Origin: Pogonophryne albipinna | Lineage: Eukaryota; Chordata; Actinopteri; Perciformes; Artedidraconidae | Assembly (NCBI GenBank): GCA_028583405.1 | Contig: JAPTMU010000091.1 | Span: 83,901-147,900 of the forward strand | Direction of reading: 5' to 3' | Length of the DNA: 64,000 bases | Shown: one piece after another, positions 51,101-62,375 of the stretch | Layout: each line of letters begins with the position of its first letter | Numbering within the stretch: position 1 is the stretch's first letter | Translations under genes and position numbers: made by a program | Notes under the pieces: model-generated | The model's input: the letters and a program-made list of their open reading frames with translations, nothing else | What the model was told of the DNA's origin: nothing | Databases searched by the model: none

Positions 51101-54100
51101 TCTCTATCCTCTATACAGTGTGACCGTGAGAGAAGGTGGGACCCGTTGGACCTTCTCTCTCTTCTATACAGTGTGACCGTGAGAGAAGGTGGACCCGTTG
51201 GACCTTCTCTCTCCTCTATACAGTGTGACCGTGAGAGAAGGTGGGACCCGTTGGACCTTCTCTCTCCTCTATACAGTGTGACCGTGAGAGAAGGTGGGAC
51301 CCGTTGGACCTTCTCTCTCTTCTATACAGTGTGACCGTGAGAGAAGGTGGGACCACGTTGGACCTTCTCTCTCTTCTATACAGTGTGACCGTGAGAGAAG
51401 GTGGGACCCCGTGAGACCTTCTCTCTCCTTCGATACAGTGTGACCCGTGAGAGGAAGGTGGGGTAACCCGTTGGGACCTTCTCTCTCCTTCTATACAGTG
51501 TGACCCGTGTGAGAGAAGGTGGGACCCGTTGGACCCTTCTCTCTCTTCTATACAGTGTGACCGTGAGAGAAGGTGGACCGTTGGACCTTCTCTCTCCTCT
51601 AATACAGTGTGACCGTGAGAGAAGGTGGGACCCGTTGGACCTTCTTCTCTCTCTATACAGTGTGACCGTGAGAGAAGGTGGGACCCGTTGGACCTTCTCT
51701 CTCTTCTATACAGTGTGACCGTGAGAGAAGGTGGACCCGTTGGACCTTCTCTCTCTCTATACAGTGTGACCGTGAGAGAAGGTGGGACCCGTTGGACCTT
51801 CTCTCTCTTCTATACAGTGTGACCGTGAGAGAAGGTGGGGACCGTTGGACTCATTCTCTCCTCTTCTAATACAGTGTGACCGTGAGAGAGTGACCCGTTG
51901 GACCTTCTCTCTCTTCTATACAGTGTGACCGTGAGAGAAGGTTGGGACCCGTTTGGACCTTTCTCTCTCCTCTATACAGTGTGACCGTGAGGAAGGTGGG
52001 ACCCGTTGGACCTTCTCTCTCTTCTATACAGTGTGACCGTGAGAGAAGTGGACCCGTTGACCTTCTCTCTCCTCTATACAGTGTGACCGTGAGAGAAGGT
52101 GGGACCCGTTGGACTTCTCTCTCCTCTATACAGTGTGACCGTGAGAGAAGGTGGGACCCGTTGGACCTTCTCTCTCTTCTATACAGTGTGACCGTGAGAG
52201 AAGGTGGGACCCGTTGGACCTTCTCTCTCTTCTATACAGTGTGACCGTGAGAGAAGGTGGGACCCGTTGGACCTTCTCTCTCCTCTATACAGTGTGACCG
52301 TGAGAGAAGGTGGGGACCCGTTGGACCTTCTCTCTCTTCTATACAGGTGTGACCGTGAGAGAAGGTGGGACCCGTTGGACCTTCTCTCTCTTCTATACAG
52401 TGTGACCGTGAGAGAAGGTGGGACCCGTTGGACCTTCTCTCTCTTCTATAAAGTGTGACCGTGAGAGAAGGTGGGACCCGTTGGACCTTCTCTCTCTTCT
52501 ATACAGGGTGACCGTGAGAGAAGGTGGGACCCGTTGGACCTTCTCTCTCCTCTATACAGTGTGACCGTGAGAGAAGGTGGGACCCGTTGGACCTTCTCTC
52601 TCTTCTATACAGTGTGACCGTGAGAGAAGGTGGGACCCGTTGGACCTTCTCTCTCTTCTATACAGTGTGACCGTGAGAGAAGGTGGGACCCGTTGGACCA
52701 TTCTCTCTCTTCTATACAGTGTGACCGTGAGAGAAGGTGGGACCCGTTGGACCTTCTCTTCTCTTCTATACAGTGTGACCGAGAGAGAAGGTGGGACCCG
52801 TTTGGACCTTCTCTCTCTTCTATACAGTGTGACCGCGAGAGAAGGTGGGACCCGTTGGACCTTCTCTCTCCTCTATACAGTGTGACCGTGAGAGAAGGTG
52901 GGACCCGTTGGACCTTCTCTTCTCTCTATACAGTGTGACCGTGAGAGAAGGTGGGACCCGTTGGACCTTCTCTCTCCTCTATACAGTGTGACCGTGAGAG
53001 AAGGTGGGACCCGTTGGACCTTCTCTCTCCTCTATACAGTGTGACCGTGAGAGAAGGTGGACCGTTGGACCTTCTCTCTCCTCTATACAGTGTGACCGTG
53101 AGAGAAGGTGGGGACCCCGTTGGGACCTTCTCTCTCCTCTATACATGCGTGGACCGTGAGAGAGGTGGGACCCGTTGGACCTTCTCTCTCCTCTATACAG
53201 CGTGACCGTGAGAGAAGGTGGGACCCGTTGGACCTTCCTCTCTCCTCTATACAGCGTGACCGTGAGAGAAGGTGGGACCCGTTGGACCTTCTCTCTCTTC
53301 TATACAGCGTGACCGAGAGAGAAGGTGGGACCCGTTGGACCTTCTCTCTCCTCTATACAGTGTGACCGTGAGAGAAGGTGGGGACCCGTTGGACCTTCTC
53401 TCTCTTCTATACAGCGTGACCGAGAGAGAAGGTGGGACCCGTTGGACCTTCTCTCTCCTCTATACAGTGTGACCGTGAGAGAAGGTGGGACCCGTTGGAC
53501 CTTCTCTCTCTTCTATACAGCGTGACCGAGAGAGAAGGTGGGACCCGTTGGACCTTCTCTCTCCTCTATACAGTGTGACCGAGAGAGAAGGTGGGACCCG
53601 TTGGACCTTCTCTCTCCTCTATACAGTGTGACCGTGAGAGAAGGTGGGACCCGTTGGACCTTCTCTCTCCTCTATAACAGTGTGACCCGTGAGAGAAGGT
53701 GGGACCCGTTGGACCTTCTCTCTTCTATACAGCGTGACCGTGAGAGAAGGTGGGACCCGTTGGACCTTCTCTCTCCTCTATACAGTGTGACCGTGAGAGA
53801 AGGTGGGACCCGTTGGACCTTCTCTCTCTTCTATACAGTGTGACCGTGAGAGAAGGTGGGACCCGTTGGACCTTCTCTCTCTTCTATACAGTGTGACCGT
53901 GAGAGAAGGTGGGACCCGTTGGACCTTCTCTCTCCTCTATACAGTGTGACCGTGAGAGAAGGTGGGACCCGTTGGAACTTCTCTCTCCTCTATACAGGGT
54001 GACCGAGAGAGAAGGTGGGACCCGTTGGACCTTCTCTCTCCTCTATACAGTGTGACCATGAGAGAAGGTGGGACCCGTTGGACCTTCTCTCTCCTCTATA

Positions 54101-55393
54101 CAGTGTGACCATGCGAGAAGGTGGGACCCGTTGGACCTTCTCTCTCTTCTATACAGTGTGACCGAGAGAGAAGGTGGGACCCGTTGGACCTTCTCTCTCT
54201 TCTATACAGTGTGACCGTGAGAGAAGGTGGGACCCGTTGGACCTTCTCTCTCTTCTATACAGTGTGACCGAGAGAGAAGGTGGGACCCGTTGGACCTTCT
54301 CTCTCCTCTATACAGTGTGACCGTGAGAGGAAGTGGGACCCGTTGGACCTTCTCTCTCTTCTATACAGTGTGACCGTGAGAGAAGGTGGGGACCCGTTTG
54401 GACCTTCTCTCTCCTCTATACAGTGGTGACCGTGAGAGAAGGTGGGACCCGTTGGACCTTCTCTCTCCTCTATACAGTGTGACCGTGAGAGAAGGTGGGA
54501 CCCGTTGGACCTTCTCTCTCCTCTATACAGTGTGACCGTGAGAGAAGGTGGGACCCGTTGGACCTTCTCCTCTCCTCTATACAGTGTGACCGTGAGAGAA
54601 GGTGGGACCCGTTGGACCTTCTCTCTCTTCTATACAGTGTGACCGTGAGAGAAGGTGGGACCCGTTGGACCTTCTCTCTCCTCTATACAGTGTGGACCGT
54701 GAGAGAAGGTGGGACCCGTTGGACCTTCTCTCTCCTCTATACAGGGTGACCGGAGAGAGAAGGTGGGACCCGTTGGACCTTCTCTCTCTTCTATACAGTG
54801 TGACCGTGAGAGAAGGTGGGACCCGTTGGACCTTCTCTCTCTTCTATACAGTGTGACCGTGAGAGAAGGTGGGACCCGTTGGACCTTCTCTCTCCTCTAT
54901 ACAGTGTGACCGTGAGAGAAGGTGGGACCCGTTGGACCTTCTCTCTCCTCTATACAGTGTGACCGTGAGAGAAGGTGGGACCCGTTGGACCTTCTCTCTC
55001 CTCTATACAGGGTGACCGTGAGAGAAGGTGGGACCCGTTGGACCTTCTCTCTCCTCTATACAGTGTGACCGTGAGAGAAGGTGGGACCCGTTGGACCTTC
55101 TCTCTCTTCTATACAGTGTGACCGTGAGAGAAGGTGGGACCCGTTGGACCTTCTCTCTCCTCTATACAGTGTGACCGTGAGAGAAGGTGGGACCCGTTGG
55201 ACCTTCTCTCTCTTCTATACAGTGTGACCGAGAGAGAAGGTGGGACCCGTTGGACCTTCTCTCTCCTCCATACAGTGTGACCGTGAGAGAAGGTGGGACC
55301 CGTTGGACCTTCTCTCTCCTCTATACAGTGTGACCGTGAGAGAAGGTGGGACCCGTTGGACCTTCTCTCTCTTCTATCCAGTGTGACCGTGAG
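48196..55393. repeat. 53-bp minisatellite, about 135 copies (7.2 kb)
   Basis: Unit GTGAGAGAAGGTGGGACCCG TTGGACCTTCTCTCTCCTCT ATACAGTGTGACC. GAGAGAAGGT and ACCTTCTCTC are perfect 10-bp inverted arms in every unit. The length is not a multiple of three, so frames cycle and produce many ~84-residue artefacts. Clean stretches alternate with indel-rich ones (about 49,060-49,520; 50,050-51,980). Lies in an intron of the DUF6729-like relic. Confidence 0.97.
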
Positions 55394-55619
55394 CTGAGCT
55401 CTGGCTGCAGAGCCTCTCTCTCTCTGAGGGTGAAGCTGCTCTGATTTCACTTTATATTGACTTTCTTTATTACTTTATTAAATAGAACAAAAGACAAACT
55501 TTGTCCATGAATCATTTATCAGTTCCTCCACATCCTGCAGCGGAGAAGAGGGTCTCCTCCATCAGTCAGGGTGCAGCCATGAAACCTACAGTGTACATAA
55601 GTAACATTACAATCCTCAC

Positions 55620-55917
55620 CTTCTTGGTGGAGCACATTTTAAGGATGGAGCCAAAGGTTGAGGTCACCTTCGCGTTCAGCTCCTCTATCCTCGTGAAGGA
55701 CTCCCGGACGAAGGTGGACAGAAGCCAGCCGCTGCTGGGGACAGGCACCATCTGTGGTGGAGGCTGAGGAGGAGGCATCTGTACACCTGCAACCTCAAAC
55801 CTCCGGCAGGTGTGCAGGTAGTGGATGCTCCTCCTCATCCACTCTGCCGTGTGCTGCTCCACCAGGAAGGAGTGCAGCCCCTTCATCTGAGCCAGCACCT
55901 TCCGGTCACAAGAGAGC
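55620..55917 (-). pseudogene. DUF6729-like gene, best preserved exon
   Basis: 298 bp, acceptor GCTGCAG and donor AAG-GTGAGG, open throughout. Contains LSCDRKVLAQMKGLHSFLVE, TAEWMRRSIHYLHTC, a proline-rich stretch, then WLLSTFVRESFTRIEELNAK and GSILKMCSTKK. Of the six exons this one gives the strongest family match. Confidence 0.7.
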
Positions 55918-56559
55918 CTGCAGCACCAACGCAGACGCAGAGGTGAACACCAAACCATCTCAATGTCCTTCAAACAACACTGTGTCCTGCAGCGTGATGT
56001 TTACCTGTAGGTCAGCACAGCAGGTGGTCCAGGTCCAGCTGGCTCCTGATGCTCTCAGACCAGCTGGCACACTTCTTTGTGCAGGATCTGGGACAGAAAG
56101 GTGTATCTGCTCCTACTGATAGTTATAATCATAAATAAAGTATATTCAACCAAAGCATCAAGCACACACAGAGTATTCTTGTAAATGAATCAGGACCTGC
56201 CCTCCAGGTACCCCGTCCCCATGTAGTACCAGCCGTCCAGGTCCAGAACTCTAGACACTTCAGGTGGTACTTCCACCTTTTGTACGGAGCCCAGAGGCAG
56301 AAGGGTGGCTGGGAGTACTTCAGCCGGGAGGGGGGGGGTCCAGCAGCTGGAGCTCCGGGGACAGGACGGGCCTCCCTGCCCTGTCAGCCACAAACAGAGC
56401 CCTGCCGACCCACTCCAGGCTGCTCCTCCAGGCTGCTCCTCCAGGCTGCTCCTCCAGGCTGCCGGCAGGACCAGCTGCAACACACAGGTCTCTGAGCTGC
56501 AACTTCACACTACACACTGATACTAGATGTTTACAACATTATTACAGACCTGAGGGGGA

Positions 56560-56716
56560 GGAGCGACTAGTTGAAGAGGAGGAGGAGGAGGAGGAGGAGG
56601 CTGCTGATGATGATGAGGAGGAGGTGGATGCTGCTGATGATGAGGAGGAGGAGGATGCTGCTGATGATGATGATGATGATGATGATGAGGAGGAGGAGGA
56701 GGAGGAGGAGGAGGAG
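56560..56716. repeat. (GAG)n/(GAT)n trinucleotide tract
   Basis: Purine-rich GAGGAGGAG with GCTGCTGATGAT interruptions; frames give poly-Glu/Asp and poly-His/Pro only. Confidence 0.96.
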
Positions 56717-56762
56717 CCGGTCTGTAACCCATCTTCCTGAGATCACATCAGAAACACGTCAC

Positions 56763-57930
56763 CAGTGGCGGCTGGTGAAAAATATCTTTGGTGGGGCTGT
56801 TGATATAGTGAGTAAAAAGACCCCTTAAATGAGGACTTCTGGGGATGTAATGGCGCGTTTCCAGTGCAGCGCGGAGCTCGCTTTAATGCTGCGTTCAGAC
56901 CGGACGCGATGCGAATATTCGCTTCACTCTAAACGCTCCTATCGCATCGCTCTAGTCGCTCGAGTTTCACCGCGGCTGCCAGCTGTGTTTACTCGCATCA
57001 TTCAAACAAGACGCGCTGGCATGGGAGCTACAACTACAACAACATGAACATATTTGACCGTGATTAAATTGTAATACACGTTTCTAAATGATGCCGAAGT
57101 AACAACATACTGATACCGGTTAGTAAAAACCATGAATTAATGCTTTGTCAAGTCTGCAGACAGACGGCAGAGAAACACCTTTTAGAATGCTTGTTTTCTG
57201 AATGGAGCTTGGCTAAGCTAACGTTATATATGCTCCGACCGTCCACACTCACAACAACGGCCTATACAGACATAAATAAACCAGCGACTGTATTCTCCAT
57301 GACACAGACAGTCTGTGGTTTGTACTTGTTTAACTTCTGTCTAGTTTCTGAACAGATCGTATCTGTCCCCGGCTGTTTGAAGAGCAAGCATGGGAAACAA
57401 AAGACAGCATTTACCTGTTTGCATCCAGCTAGCCATGCCTTTCTGGTGTACCAGCTACGTGAGAAGCCTCGTTGATACGTTTTGTCTTTTTCACGAGCTT
57501 GCTGTGATATATACAAATCGGGTTGGTCCGGTCCAAGGTCTTTAAGTATCAATTTATCTCCCAAACTTCTCCTTTCCAAAGGATTGGAGAGTAGCTCTTG
57601 CACGGAATTGGGTGCGGACCGAGGTCCGGCGACTCCACCTGCACACCATTCTCATCCAACTACTGCGTCACCTTGGTCACTCACAAGTCTAAAAAACAAC
57701 TCACGTCAACACACGTAAGCAACGTGGGCGCCAACGTGAGCGCCCTCGTGACCAAAATATTTGACGGCGCTGATTGGCTGAAATTATGTTTCGGCGGCAC
57801 AGTTTACTATTGAGACTTTTGCAACGTGCTGGTTGCTGCTGTTTGGCTCGGGGGCTCCGCCCGGTAATGATAAACTAATGCCACGGGCAAGGCCAGGCAG
57901 GAAACATGTGACTTATCAGCAACTTTAGAC
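56763..57930 (-). mobile_element. hAT element remnant (CAGTGGCGGCTGGTG end)
   Basis: Left end CAGTGGCGGCTGGTGAAAAA is a common fish hAT terminus. The body carries the TTF-like transposase fragment described at 57,262. No matching right end was found, so the copy is truncated or rearranged. Confidence 0.6.
57262..57603 (-). pseudogene. hAT transposase fragment with TTF-type zinc finger region
   Basis: 113 residues including KDLGPDQPDLYISQQAREKD, RGFSRSWYTRKAWLAG and NAVFCFPCLLFKQ. This is the block found near the N-terminus of ZMYM/TTF-type hAT transposases, which usually run to 600-800 residues. Only this block is open here and no DDE region follows. Confidence 0.75.
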
Positions 57931-58079
57931 ATCGTAACACCATTTTAAACGAGATTTTATTGTCGATTATACATTTTACTGATACCAATTGTATGATATT
58001 TACCTTGTTCATTAAAAATTAAAATATAAAATATATATATTTAAAAAAAAAAAAAATTGTATTTTTTTTTTTTTTAAAT

Positions 58080-58247
58080 GAACAGGTTAAAGAGAGAGAG
58101 AGAGAGAGAGAAACACAGAGAGCACACAGGATGAAATGAACAGGTTAGAGAGAGAGAGAGAAACACAGAGAGCACACAGGATGAAATGAACAGGTTAGAG
58201 AGAGAGAGAGAGAAACACAGAGAGCACACAGGACGAAATGAACAGGT

Positions 58248-58298
<51 letters not shown>

Positions 58299-58489
58299 AG
58301 AGAGCACACAGGATGAAATGAACAGGTTAGAGAGAGAGAGAGAGAGAGAGAGAAACACAGAGAGCACACAGGATTAAATGAACAGGTTAGAGAGAGAGAG
58401 AGAAACAAAGAGAGCACACAGGATGAAATGAACAGGTTAGAGAGAGAGAGAGAGAAACAAAGAGAGCACACAGGACGAAATGAACAGGT

Positions 58490-58532
<43 letters not shown>

Positions 58533-58561
58533 AGAGAGCACACAGGATGAAATGAACAGGT

Positions 58562-58596
<35 letters not shown>

Positions 58597-58686
58597 AGAG
58601 AGCACACAGGACGAAATGAACAGGTTAGAGAGAGAGAGAGAGAGAGAGAGAGACACAGAGAGCACACAGGATGAAATGAACAGGTT

Positions 58687-58745
<59 letters not shown>
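58080..58745. repeat. (GA)n compound minisatellite, about 10 units
   Basis: Units made of a variable (GA)n followed by AAACACAGAGAGCACACAGG ATGAAATGAACAGGTTA, about 58-85 bp each. Directly abuts the LINE endonuclease sequence. Confidence 0.95.
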
Positions 58746-58749
<4 letters not shown>

Positions 58750-58775
58750 CAGGCATAACTGACAGGAATCTATAC

Positions 58776-59091
58776 GTGTGTGCTATTTATATACCCCCAG
58801 TAGATTCTCCTTATTTTGAAGAAGACATTTTTGAAACTCTCCATTCAGAAATCACCTATTTTCAGGCCCAGGGGAATGTGCTTCTAACTGGAGATCTGAA
58901 CGGACGAACAGGAATTGAACCTGATGTCATCGACCCACAGGGCAGCCACCATGTATTTGGCAAGCCCCCCCTGTTTACCACACCAACCGTCAGCCATCGG
59001 AACAGCCTTGACTCTGAAATCAATCAGAAGGGCAAAGAGATAGTGCATCTCTGTCGGGCCTTAGGCCTGTACATAGTGAACGGGAGGTTCA

Positions 59092-59143
<52 letters not shown>

Positions 59144-59216
59144 GGGGGAGAGAGAGAGAGAGAGATAGTGCATCTCTGTCGGGCCTTAGGCCTGTACATA
59201 GTGAACGGGAGGTTCA

Positions 59217-59274
<58 letters not shown>

Positions 59275-59337
59275 GGGAGAGAGAGATAGTGCATCTCTGT
59301 CGGGCCTTAGGCCTGTACATAGTGAACGGGAGGTTCA

Positions 59338-59399
<62 letters not shown>

Positions 59400-59749
59400 G
59401 AGAGATAGTGCATCTCTGTCGGGCCTTAGGCCTGTACATAGTGAACGGGAGGTTCAGAGGGGACTCTTTAGGGAGGTTCACATACTCCTCAGCTCTAGGG
59501 TCTAGTGTAGTAGACTATGCAATCACTGACATGGACCCCTCCACTATCAGTGCTTTCACTGTCAGACAGCAATCCCCCTTTTCAGACCAAATCAATGTGT
59601 TCTTTAAACTCTCAGGTCCGATGAGTGACACAACAAGGGAACCCAGTAAGCTGTACACATTAAATCCTACTTACAGATGGGCCCCAGACAGTGGAGACAA
59701 ATTCACCATGGCCTTGAACTCACCTGATCTGATGAATGACACTGTTTGA
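58776..59749 (+). pseudogene. LINE endonuclease domain, with internal (GA)n duplications
   Basis: Reads CAIYIPPVDSPYFEEDIFET, then LLTGDLNGRTG (the GDxN active-site motif), VHLCRALGLYIVNGRFRG, SLGRFTYSSALGSSVVDYAI TDMD. The VHLCRALGLYIVNGRFRG segment is present four times (59,040-59,097, 59,166-59,220, 59,288-59,342, 59,407-59,462), separated by (GA)n. The frame is therefore destroyed between the two halves. The catalytic residues on both sides remain visible. Confidence 0.88.
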
Positions 59750-59750
59750 C

Positions 59751-60417
59751 CAAAATCAATATGTTCCTACCAAAGATGGTGTAAACATGGCCATTGATGA
59801 TATCAATATGATATTTCACAAGGCAGCTATTAAAGCTGACCTTGTGAAACAAAAGCGGAAGCCTGTTAAAAGGCAAAACGCTGACACATGGTTTGACCAG
59901 GAATGCAAGACCATCAGAAAAGACCTGAGAAAAATAGCAAATGAAAAACAACCAAACAACCCAGCCTTACGCATTAGATACAATGACGTTTTAAACAAAT
60001 ATAAATGTACAATAAGGAACAAAAAACAAAATGATACCCACATGAAACTTGAGGATATTGAGAAAGCCATTGATCAAAATCAATTCTGGGATCTGTGGAA
60101 CAACTTCAACACAAAACAACCACAAGCATTACCCATCCAAAACGGTGACATCTGGAGAGAACATTTAGAAAGTTTGTACAAAGACATACCAATAAATCTA
60201 ATGAATTCAGATCAATGTATTACAAAAGAGAAACTCCAAACATTAGAAAAAACTATTAAAGACAACCAAAAGCCCCTTGATTTCCCAATGACTTGGGAAG
60301 AGTTGACCACACAGACACAATCTCTCCGGCCAAGGAAAGCTTGTGGCCCAGACAACATTCAAAAGGAAATGCTCAGATGCAGCACCCCAGAGATGCAGGG
60401 TACAGTGTTAAAGGGAA
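59751..60417 (+). pseudogene. LINE linker and reverse transcriptase start
   Basis: Reads NQYVPTKDGVNMAIDDINMI, WFDQECKTIRKDLRKIANEK, QNQFWDLWNNFNTKQPQALP, then SLRPRKACGPDNIQKEMLR, the start of the reverse transcriptase domain (motif RP.KA.GPD). Ends where the THAP insertion begins (after GTVLK). Slightly out of frame with the endonuclease part. Confidence 0.88.
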
Positions 60418-61117
60418 ATGGAAACACTTTTCAAACTGCTTTCCATGCGACAATATTCCCATTAGGAAATGTATTTATCTAGTCTATTTCCAATGTAAAC
60501 GATCGAGATACGCAAATTTATTTTTTGAAATACGTGCCTAATGACCATGGGCGCTTCCATAGCTCCGGGACTTTCCCAGTGACGTCACTGTGTGGGTACG
60601 GCTTCCTGGGTCAAAGCTCAATAACAAACAACATGGCGTGCAATGCACCAGTAGTTTACACCAAAAGAAAACGGTCGTCGTCAGGAGCGTTTTGTATTGC
60701 CCCAGGCTGCACAAATGGATTTTATACGAAGAAGGAAGAAGTACATTTCCATAGGCTGCCACTAAAGGATGAGAAGCTGCTCAAAGCATGGGTTATTTCC
60801 ATGAAACGGTCCGATCCGCCGCTGAATCAGTACGCACGTGTGTGCAGCGAACACTTTACAAATGACGATTATGTCCACAAAATGAGGTTTGATGAGTCTG
60901 GATGCCTGGTTCAATACAAAACATCGGATTTGAAGCCAGGATCTGTTCCCACAATATTCGATTTCTCAACGTATGCAGTCGGGAACACCGACCGTCCCAG
61001 CACGTCGGCCGCGCAAGACAATGACAGTGTCAACAAACGTGAAGTTCGAGTCACCAAACGAGTTGCTTCAGCTGCCGAGAGAGAGGTATATATTGCAGCA
61101 CTACCAGATTACTAGCT
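60418..61117 (+). mobile_element. insertion carrying a THAP-domain gene fragment
   Basis: About 700 bp of non-LINE sequence between LINE residues GTVLK and NYRG. The left border is GTTAAAGGGAAATGG. No inverted partner end was recognised, so the right side was probably lost when the adjacent 49-bp array formed. Confidence 0.6.
60633..61115 (+). pseudogene. THAP domain protein fragment
   Basis: 160 residues from the ATG at 60633. Complete THAP zinc-binding pattern: CIAPGC (C-x4-C), 44 residues, CSEH (C-x2-H), with conserved HRLP, KAW and the terminal SVPTIF. A low-complexity linker and a stop at 61113 follow. THAP domains bind DNA in P-element-type and other transposases and in host THAP proteins. 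No transposase core follows here, so it is most likely a truncated transposon protein. A short host-like gene is less likely given its place inside a LINE. Confidence 0.8.
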
Positions 61118-61119
61118 CA

Positions 61120-61700
61120 CTAAGAACTACCGTGGCGTCTGTGTCAGCAGCTGTCTGGGGATCAGACCCTAAGAACTACCGTGGCGTCTGTGTCAGCAGC
61201 TGTCTGGGGATCAGACCCTAATAACTACCGTGGCCTCTGTGTCAGCAGCTGTCTGGGGATCAGACCCTAAGAACTACCGTGGCGTCTGTGTCAGCAGCTG
61301 TCTGGGGATCAGACCCTAAGAACTACCGTGGCGTCTGTGTCAGCAGCTGTCTGGGGATCAGACCCTAAGAACTACCGTGGCGTCTGTGTCAGCAGCTGTC
61401 TGGGGATCAGACCCTAAGAACTACCGTGGCCTCTGTGTCAGCAGCTGTCTGGGGATCAGACCCTAAGAACTACCGTGGCGTCTGTGTCAGCAGCTGTCTG
61501 GGAATCAGACCCTAAGAACTACCGTGGCCTCTGTGTCAGCAGCTGTCTGGGGATCAGACCCTAAGAACTACCGTGGCGTCTGTGTCAGCAGCTGTCTGGG
61601 AATCAGACCCTAAGAACTACCGTGGCCTCTGTGTCAGCAGCTGTCTGGGGATCAGACCCTAAGAACTACCGTGGCGTCTGTGTCAGCAGCTGTCTGGGGA
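61120..61700. repeat. 49-bp minisatellite made from LINE coding sequence, about 12 copies
   Basis: Unit AAGAACTACCGTGGCGTCTG TGTCAGCAGCTGTCTGGGGA TCAGACCCT. The last copy runs straight into the LINE reading NYRGVCVSSCLGKLFCSIL, so the unit is the LINE's own reverse transcriptase segment. Confidence 0.93.
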
Positions 61701-62338
61701 AATTATTCTGTAGCATTCTAAATAAAAGAATACAAGATTTCCTTAACCAACAATCCATCTGGAGTAAAAATCAAATTGGCTTCCTTCCAAAACACCGCTC
61801 CACCGACCATGTGTATACCCTTCACACTTTAGTTAACAAACATGTACACCAAACACAACATGGTGAGATATTCACTTGTTTCATTGATTTCAAAAAAGCT
61901 TTGGACTCTATTTGTCACGAAGGGCTCTATTATAGACTTCTACATAGTGGTATAGGGGGCAACATGTACCATCTGGTTGAATCAATGTATTTAGGGAATA
62001 AGTGTGCAGTTAAAATTGGAGACAAACAAACTGAATTCTTCACCCAGAGAAGAGGCGTTCGTCAGGGTTGCAATTTAAGTCCCACTTTATTTAATATATA
62101 AATGAACTTGCTGTTCAGTTGGATCACTGTGCCGCTCCTGGCCTCTCCCTCCTAGAGAGAGAGGTGAGTGTCTGCTTTATGCTGATGACCTTGTTCTGCT
62201 GTCTCCTACTGAACAAGGACTACAACAACAGCTGGACATAGTAGACCAGTACTGTAAGAACTGGGCCCTGGCAGTCAATATGAAGAAAACTAATGTCATG
62301 GTTTTCCAAAAACGCCCCAGATGTCCGGAGAACAAATA
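61655..62338 (+). pseudogene. LINE reverse transcriptase, central part
   Basis: Reads NYRGVCVSSCLGKLFCSILN, QIGFLPKHRSTDHVYTLHTL, CFIDFKKALDSICHEGLYYR, RRGVRQGCNLSPTLFNI. After a small frame break near 62,098 it reads LLYADDLVLLSPTEQG in a shifted frame, with the catalytic YADD at 62178-62189, and QYCKNWALAVNMKKT. The catalytic aspartates of both motifs are present, but the frame break and interruptions make it inactive. Confidence 0.9.
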
Positions 62339-62375
62339 GCATTTTACCATAAACAATCATATCATCGAACATAGT

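Larger units (their letters stand above)
47383..56480 (-). pseudogene. degenerate DUF6729-like gene, at least six exons
   Basis: Minus-strand exons with GT-AG borders at about 56197-56480, 56003-56087, 55620-55917, about 48025-48171, 47637-47774 and 47383-47558. Order of motifs: VLDLDGWYYMGTGYLEG; KKCASWSESI; VLTYRLSCDRKVLAQMKGL and EQHTAEWMRRSIHYL; SSGWLLSTFVRESF and FGSILKMCSTKK; ERLLGETVQAFMGA and ETQRQHIPCIR; GPAGVRLYTRTG, YRCARGST and FHLHLHRLIPG; FFQVFLLEG and WNEGG. I recall this series from a multi-copy fish family with domain DUF6729; its function is unknown to me and it may be transposon-derived. Frame breaks occur near 56,020, at a run of 12 C near 47,718-47,729 and near 47,508. 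The part expected between the third and fourth exons is missing or displaced by the 7.2-kb array. The start and C-terminus were not found. Confidence 0.65.

Noticed and set aside
48196..55393. Dozens of overlapping open frames of 60-130 residues (MGPVGPSLSSIQCDRERRWD type)
   Set aside because: They are the three frames of one 53-bp tandem unit read in turn; no start context, codon bias or family similarity.
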